The notes under the pieces are model-generated. The model was given only the letters and a program-made list of their open reading frames with translations, did not search any database and was not told the origin of the DNA. Positions 59,474-64,000 of a stretch of 64,000 nucleotides of DNA are shown piece after piece. Position 1 is the stretch's first letter, and the number at the start of each line of letters is the position of its first letter. Source of the stretch: Bacteroidales bacterium. GTDB lineage: Bacteria > Bacteroidota > Bacteroidia > Bacteroidales > P3. Position numbers and translations under genes: made by a program. The stretch is from contig JAFZXE010000010.1 in the NCBI GenBank assembly GCA_017616895.1, forward strand, positions 1-64,000, written 5' to 3'.

Positions 59474-60769
59474 ATGCGACACACTATATTTCACTACTCC
59501 GCCAAAATACTGGCAGCACTATGTATCTTGACAATCGTTGCGGCATGCGAGGAGAAAGAGTCGGAGCTGGGTTCGTCACTTGTTGACCCAGCAACATTGT
59601 ACAACGGCACGAGGGACACGGTATATCTGGAGGGCTACACCGTTTACGACGATTCGCTGCTCACTTCCGACTATCTGGATTGTCTTATCGGACGCTACGA
59701 CGACGCAACGATGGGAACGACCCGCGCCTACCTATACGCCCAAATAACGGTTTCGGACAACAACGGGTTGAACGTCCTCGATGGAACCGAAGTTGACTCT
59801 GTTGCCCTGAGCCTTTCCATCAGCGAGATACACACATCATCGACAGCCACATCGCACACGCTCCATGTAAAAATTCACCAACTGGCTGAAGCTATCGGCG
59901 ACGACCCATACTATGCCAACGACACCTTGACGACCGACTATTCAACCTGCTTCTACGACGGAACGGTAAATGTGGAGAACGACGCGAAAGAGATTCGACT
60001 GTTGCTGAACAATACCATTTACCCGTATATGGGGCAACAGATCAGTTCAAGCGACTTCTTGAACAACATAAAGGGTGTGCGTATTGAAATGAACGACTCG
60101 GAGAGCGACGAGGCCGTGATGGTGACGATTAACATGGTAACCACGAAACTGACGGCATACTACAGCCGTAGAATCGACGACGACTCGGTCGCAACAACTC
60201 AGTATAGTTTCATTTTCGGCCATCAGTCGGGACTTACCACAAGACATTTCACCCACTTCAAGCACAATTTCGAAGGCAGCTCATTAGCCCGTTTCGCAAC
60301 CCAGGAAGGTCGGAACGACACCATTGGCGGCAACGCCGGCACATATCTTAAGCCAATGGGTGGAACCCGCGTGATATATAAACTCAACACAGCGTGGTAC
60401 AGAAAGTTCCGCAGCGAACACCCGTATGCCGTACTTAACTATGCCGAACTTCTGCTGCCCGTAGCCAGCGGCGACACAACCACTTTGCCAACCCGCCTGT
60501 TGGCATATAAGGGTACCGGACGTAACGCCACACTGGTAGGCGACGCAACCGATGGGTCGCGATATACTGGATTTGACGGATATTTCAACTCCGAGCAGAA
60601 ATACTACAGAACGCGCATTGTGCGTCACCTGCAGCAAATCCTGTCCACCGACAGCGATCCAGGCACCACCCTCGCCATCGATGCACGCCGGTCGTCTCCT
60701 AAAAGCGCTACCATCAAGGGAAACTCTCAAGCCGACCGACCAAGAATAGCTCTTATATACAGCGAATAA
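59474..60769 (+). CDS. DUF4270 lipoprotein
   Basis: A 431-residue lipoprotein with cysteine C25 in LTIVAAC. The mature part begins with EEKESELGSSLVDPATLYNG, which is typical of DUF4270 proteins (the early G.S.VDP motif), followed by many beta strands; one strand cluster ends in GTRVIYKLNTAW. DUF4270 proteins are common Bacteroidales surface lipoproteins of unknown role. ATG at 59474 begins the signal peptide; the frame from 59435 would overlap the preceding gene. Likely co-transcribed with the starch-synthase-like gene. Confidence 0.88.
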   Translation: MRHTIFHYSAKILAALCILTIVAACEEKESELGSSLVDPATLYNGTRDTVYLEGYTVYDDSLLTSDYLDCLIGRYDDATMGTTRAYLYAQITVSDNNGLNVLDGTEVDSVALSLSISEIHTSSTATSHTLHVKIHQLAEAIGDDPYYANDTLTTDYSTCFYDGTVNVENDAKEIRLLLNNTIYPYMGQQISSSDFLNNIKGVRIEMNDSESDEAVMVTINMVTTKLTAYYSRRIDDDSVATTQYSFIFGHQSGLTTRHFTHFKHNFEGSSLARFATQEGRNDTIGGNAGTYLKPMGGTRVIYKLNTAWYRKFRSEHPYAVLNYAELLLPVASGDTTTLPTRLLAYKGTGRNATLVGDATDGSRYTGFDGYFNSEQKYYRTRIVRHLQQILSTDSDPGTTLAIDARRSSPKSATIKGNSQADRPRIALIYSE

Positions 60770-60841
60770 ACAACACATACAACCCTTTATAGTTTCGGTT
60801 CATTAACCTTTCAACGAAATTAACATTCCAACCTGTTCAAT

Positions 60842-62038
60842 ATGAGAAAAAATCTAGTTTTCGTTCTGGCACTTATCTCGGCCATCGTTCTTCAGGCACA
60901 GACCTTCAAATACACGAAATACTACGACGCGGCAAAGCAGAAACCCGCCGTCGAAGGTCTTATGTATTCTGACAGCACCCGCACAGGCGACTGGACATGG
61001 TGGCACCCGAACGGACAGGTATATCAACGCGGCACCTACAACGAGGATGGCGACAAAGCCGGCCTCTGGCGCATCTTCTACGACAATGGTGCCAAGTGCG
61101 CCGAAGAATGCTACGACAACGGCGCTACTCGCCAGTGGTACGAGAACGGCAAGTTGAAAAGCGAGGTGCCTGTGGTGAAAGGCAAGAAACACGGCATGTA
61201 CCGCGCATATTTCCAAAACGGAAAGGTTCAAGAGGAGATAAACTTCGTCAACGGCAGCCGCGAAGGAGCCACCAAGGAGTGGTTCGCCAACGGTAAAGTA
61301 AAGTTTGAAGGCACATACAAAGACAACGAGCTCAACGGTCAAGCCACTTGGTGGACAGCCACAGGCAAGAAAGACATGGAGGGACGACTTGTCGATGGCG
61401 AGCAGGAAGGCGAGTGGATTTTCTATTGGCGTACCAATGGCAAGAAAGGCATCGTGGGCAACTATCAGGGCGGAAAGGAAAACGGCACCTGGACATACTA
61501 TTACGAAACAGGTCAGAAATGGCGCAGCGGTGAGTATGTCGATGGTAAACGCCGCGGCCTCTGGACAACATGGTACGAGAACGGAAAGAAACTGCACGAA
61601 GGCAAATATTTCAACGACCTCGAAGACGGTGCCTGGACAGCTTGGTATGAGAACGGAAAGGTTGACTACAAAGGCATCTTCCGCGGAGGAAAGAAAGACG
61701 GCGAATGGACAGGCTACTATGAGGACGGACACCCTCGCTATGTAATCAACTACAGTAACGACCAGCGCAACGGCACCTCGACCAGATACTACACCAACGG
61801 CAAAGTCGAAAGCGTTGAGAACTACAAGATGGATGTGCGTGACGGCAAATACGAACGCTACAGCCAAGCCGGCGGATTGGAGGAAAGCGGCACATTTGTC
61901 GATGGCCAGAAAGACGGCACCTGGAAGTGGTACGATAGAGGCGTGGAGGTGTTCATCGGCAAGTTCGAGGACGGCAAGATGGTATCAAAGGAAGACAAAA
62001 TCCCATCGAAGACCGAAGTGCGCAAACGCAAGGGATGA
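60842..62038 (+). CDS. MORN-repeat secreted protein
   Basis: A 398-residue protein with a signal peptide (about 1-19, ending VLQAQ) and about 13 MORN/YwqK-type repeats of 22-24 residues with the core W.YENGKL..EG.Y..G...G.W (for example RQWYENGKLKSEVPV, WTAWYENGKVDYKGIF). Such repeats form a long beta hairpin ladder; they occur in YwqK-like antitoxins of Firmicutes and in surface proteins of Bacteroidota. Here it is probably an envelope protein of unknown function. Its stop overlaps the maf start (ATGATG). Confidence 0.9.
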   Translation: MRKNLVFVLALISAIVLQAQTFKYTKYYDAAKQKPAVEGLMYSDSTRTGDWTWWHPNGQVYQRGTYNEDGDKAGLWRIFYDNGAKCAEECYDNGATRQWYENGKLKSEVPVVKGKKHGMYRAYFQNGKVQEEINFVNGSREGATKEWFANGKVKFEGTYKDNELNGQATWWTATGKKDMEGRLVDGEQEGEWIFYWRTNGKKGIVGNYQGGKENGTWTYYYETGQKWRSGEYVDGKRRGLWTTWYENGKKLHEGKYFNDLEDGAWTAWYENGKVDYKGIFRGGKKDGEWTGYYEDGHPRYVINYSNDQRNGTSTRYYTNGKVESVENYKMDVRDGKYERYSQAGGLEESGTFVDGQKDGTWKWYDRGVEVFIGKFEDGKMVSKEDKIPSKTEVRKRKG

Positions 62039-62598
62039 TGAAAATCCTTTTAGCATCCAAGTCTCCACGGCGACGCAAGTTGGTGGAGACTTTTAATTTA
62101 GAAGTCGAGTGCGTCGATATCGAAGTCGAAGAGGTGCTCGACCACGAGGTTGCTGCTGACCAAGTGGCCGAGACGCTTGCTTGCCTAAAAGCCGACGGCT
62201 ATAAAAAAACTCTCGCCGAGGATGAAGTGCTGCTTACCGCCGATACCGTAGTCGTGGTGGACGGCAAAGTAATCGGCAAGCCCCACGACCGCGACGAAGC
62301 AATTGAAATGATACAGTCGCTATCTGACAAGACACACTCGGTATATACAGGCGTAAGTTTGCGCAGCAGCACAAAACGAATATCTTTCACCGAACGCACC
62401 GACGTGCATTTCCGCAAGCTTTCCGATGAAGAGATTGCCTACTACGTCGATACCTATAAACCCTACGACAAAGCGGGCGCCTACGGCATCCAGGAGTGGA
62501 TAGGCATGATAGGCATCGACCGAATAGAAGGCGACTACTACAACGTCGTAGGACTTCCAGTCGCACATACATATCAATCATTAGTTTCGAGTTTTTAG
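62035..62598 (+). CDS. maf: Maf-family nucleotide pyrophosphatase
   Basis: Maf hydrolyses dTTP, UTP or modified nucleotides to monophosphates and was linked to septum control. The 187-residue protein shows LLASKSPRRRKLVETF at 5-20, the acidic TADTVVVVDGKVIGKP site at about 68-83 and YGIQEWIGMIGIDRIEGDYY near 160. Two adjacent ATGs (62035, 62038) overlap the MORN stop; either start gives a normal protein. A GTGCGTGCCCGCAC hairpin starts at the stop codon. Confidence 0.93.
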   Translation: MMKILLASKSPRRRKLVETFNLEVECVDIEVEEVLDHEVAADQVAETLACLKADGYKKTLAEDEVLLTADTVVVVDGKVIGKPHDRDEAIEMIQSLSDKTHSVYTGVSLRSSTKRISFTERTDVHFRKLSDEEIAYYVDTYKPYDKAGAYGIQEWIGMIGIDRIEGDYYNVVGLPVAHTYQSLVSSF

Positions 62599-62704
62599 GT
62601 GCGTGCCCGCACAGGGCGATTATTTATAGTTTCCGGTCACAATTTCACACATTCACAACTTAACATCTTCACAAATCACCATTCACTATTCACACATTCA
62701 CCAT
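62598..62704 (+). repeat. Dispersed hairpin repeat and short tandem repeats before nadB
   Basis: GGTGCGTGCCCGCACAGGGC (62598-62617) is the third copy of the hairpin element, followed by TTCACA/CACTATTCAC-type short repeats (62645-62704) up to the nadB start codon. Confidence 0.8.
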
Positions 62705-62706
62705 CC

Positions 62707-64000
62707 ATGCGTTACGAAGTTGATTTTTTAGTCATAGGTTCAGGCATCGCCGGTTTGAGCTTCGCGCTCAAAGTTGCCGACTATGGAAAAGTATGCATAC
62801 TCACTAAAACCAACGCCGCCGAAGGCTCTACCAAATATGCTCAGGGCGGCATCGCTGCCGTGATGTACGACACCGACAGTTTCGACAAACATATTGCCGA
62901 CACCCTCGTCGCCGGCGACGGCATCTGCAACCGCGAGGTGGTCGAGATGACTATCCGTGAAGCCCCCGAGCGCATCAAAGAACTCGTGCAATATGGCGTC
63001 AATTTCGACCGCGACGGCGGCGGACGCTTTGACCTTCACCGTGAGGGCGGCCATTCCGAATATCGAATCCTACACCACAAAGACAATACTGGTGCAGAAA
63101 TAGAACGCGGCCTCTTGCAAGCCGTCCGCGACCATCCTAACATCGAGCTGAAAGAAAACCAGTTTGCCATCGATCTCATCACCCAGCACCACCTCGGCGT
63201 GCGTGTCACAAAGCACACTCCAGGCATCGAGTGCTACGGTGCCTACGCCCTCAACAGCGCCACACATGAAATCGACACATACTTAGCCAAGGTCACCCTT
63301 CTCGCCACCGGCGGCATGGGCAACGTCTATACGACAACCACCACTCCTATCATCTCAACCGGCGACGGCGTAGCAATGGTACATCGTGCGCGCGGAGTGC
63401 TTTCCGATATGGAGTTTGTGCAGTTCCATCCCACCTCGCTCTACAACCCGTCGGAGAAACCCGCCTTCCTAATCACCGAAGCGCTACGTGGTGCGGGAGC
63501 CATACTGAAAGATCACAACGGCAACGAGTTCATGCAGAAATACGACTCGCGCCTCTCGCTTGCTCCGCGAGACATTGTCGCCCGAGCCATCGACAACGAG
63601 ATGAAGATTGCCGGAGTTGACCATCTATACCTTGACGCCCGACAAATCGACAAAAACGAGCTCATCAACGGTTTCCCAACCATCTACGCCAAATGTCTTG
63701 AACAGGGTATCAACATCACCAAGGACATGATACCCATCCGTCCTGCAGCACACTACCAGTGTGGCGGTATCACTGTGGATAAAAACGGGTGCTCGTCAAT
63801 CAAACACCTCTATGCCGCAGGCGAATGTTCCTGCACAGGTCTTCACGGCGGCAACCGATTGGCCAGCAACTCACTACTCGAAGCCGTCGTTTATGCACAT
63901 AATTCGGCGATGCACGCCATAGCCGCAGTACCCTCTATACATATCTGCCACGAAGTCCCCGACTGGAATGCCGAAGGCATGGTGCTCAACGAAGAGATGG
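62707..64000 (+). CDS. nadB: L-aspartate oxidase, partial (runs off the window end)
   Basis: NadB oxidises L-aspartate to iminoaspartate, the first step of bacterial NAD synthesis. The open frame starts at ATG 62707 and is still open at base 64000, giving 431 codons. The FAD motif GSGIAGLSFA lies at 11-20, STKYAQGGIAAV at about 46-57, VQFHPTSLYNP near 238 and GLHGGNRLASNSLLEAV near 378-394, all typical of NadB rather than succinate dehydrogenase. The partner nadA is not in the window. It follows maf after about 110 bp of repeats. Confidence 0.95.
   Translation, partial: MRYEVDFLVIGSGIAGLSFALKVADYGKVCILTKTNAAEGSTKYAQGGIAAVMYDTDSFDKHIADTLVAGDGICNREVVEMTIREAPERIKELVQYGVNFDRDGGGRFDLHREGGHSEYRILHHKDNTGAEIERGLLQAVRDHPNIELKENQFAIDLITQHHLGVRVTKHTPGIECYGAYALNSATHEIDTYLAKVTLLATGGMGNVYTTTTTPIISTGDGVAMVHRARGVLSDMEFVQFHPTSLYNPSEKPAFLITEALRGAGAILKDHNGNEFMQKYDSRLSLAPRDIVARAIDNEMKIAGVDHLYLDARQIDKNELINGFPTIYAKCLEQGINITKDMIPIRPAAHYQCGGITVDKNGCSSIKHLYAAGECSCTGLHGGNRLASNSLLEAVVYAHNSAMHAIAAVPSIHICHEVPDWNAEGMVLNEEM

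Overview
The window looks like chromosomal DNA of an anaerobic gut- or rumen-type member of the Bacteroidales (Bacteroidota). The signs are the TAnnTTTG-type -7 promoter boxes in front of many genes, AT-rich leaders without Shine-Dalgarno sequences, proteins with type IX secretion (T9SS) C-terminal sorting domains, a PorT-family barrel protein, lipoproteins of the DUF4270, DUF799 and DUF4810 families, GSCFA, comB and a GH3-type adenylating enzyme. Most of the window is ordinary core genome. I cannot name a species.

Layout. 1-6500: the end of an rRNA operon (5S), a small phage-like protein, a voltage-gated ion channel with a coupled membrane peptide, glyA, a nitroreductase, a long-chain acyl-CoA synthetase and tRNA-Gln. 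6500-11850: an accessory stretch with tandem repeats, a structured RNA leader, a BspA-like leucine-rich-repeat surface protein with a T9SS tail, a FISUMP lipoprotein and a type II toxin-antitoxin pair. 12000-21000: DUF1573 protein, aminotransferase, GreA-like protein, then on the minus strand an M16 protease coupled to a giant membrane protein fused to a GH5-like hydrolase. 20950-23000: an orphan antitoxin-like locus, a second structured RNA leader and a long degenerate repeat array. 23000-37500: asparaginase, porT, an FAD-dependent oxidoreductase, an EF-hand membrane protein, the DUF4810/DUF799/comB/trmO operon, rnpB, a secreted M6 protease, a HAD phosphatase and a GH3 family enzyme. 37800-47100: uvrB (frameshifted before its UVR domain), tRNA-Cys, a radical SAM protein, ddl, GSCFA and dnaE. 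47200-52500: a lower-GC block with a metallophosphoesterase, a HEAT/LRV-like protein, two PD-(D/E)XK-type nucleases, two small proteins and a divergent WYL regulator with a palindrome between the two promoters. 53000-64000: coiled-coil lipoprotein, M3 peptidase, rnr, a half-length starch-synthase-like protein, DUF4270 lipoprotein, MORN-repeat protein, maf and the 5' part of nadB, which runs off the end.

The two most interesting signals are these. First, families of very short tandem repeats fill many gene borders and have entered coding sequence: they extend the 3' end of ddl, add an in-frame insertion to rnr, and lie exactly where the uvrB reading frame is broken. Second, the WYL-controlled cassette at about 49.0-52.5 kb has the layout of a small, possibly undescribed defence system. 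Two structured RNA leaders of similar architecture (about 7.07-7.21 kb and 21.42-21.59 kb) and the membrane/GH5 fusion protein are further points for follow-up.
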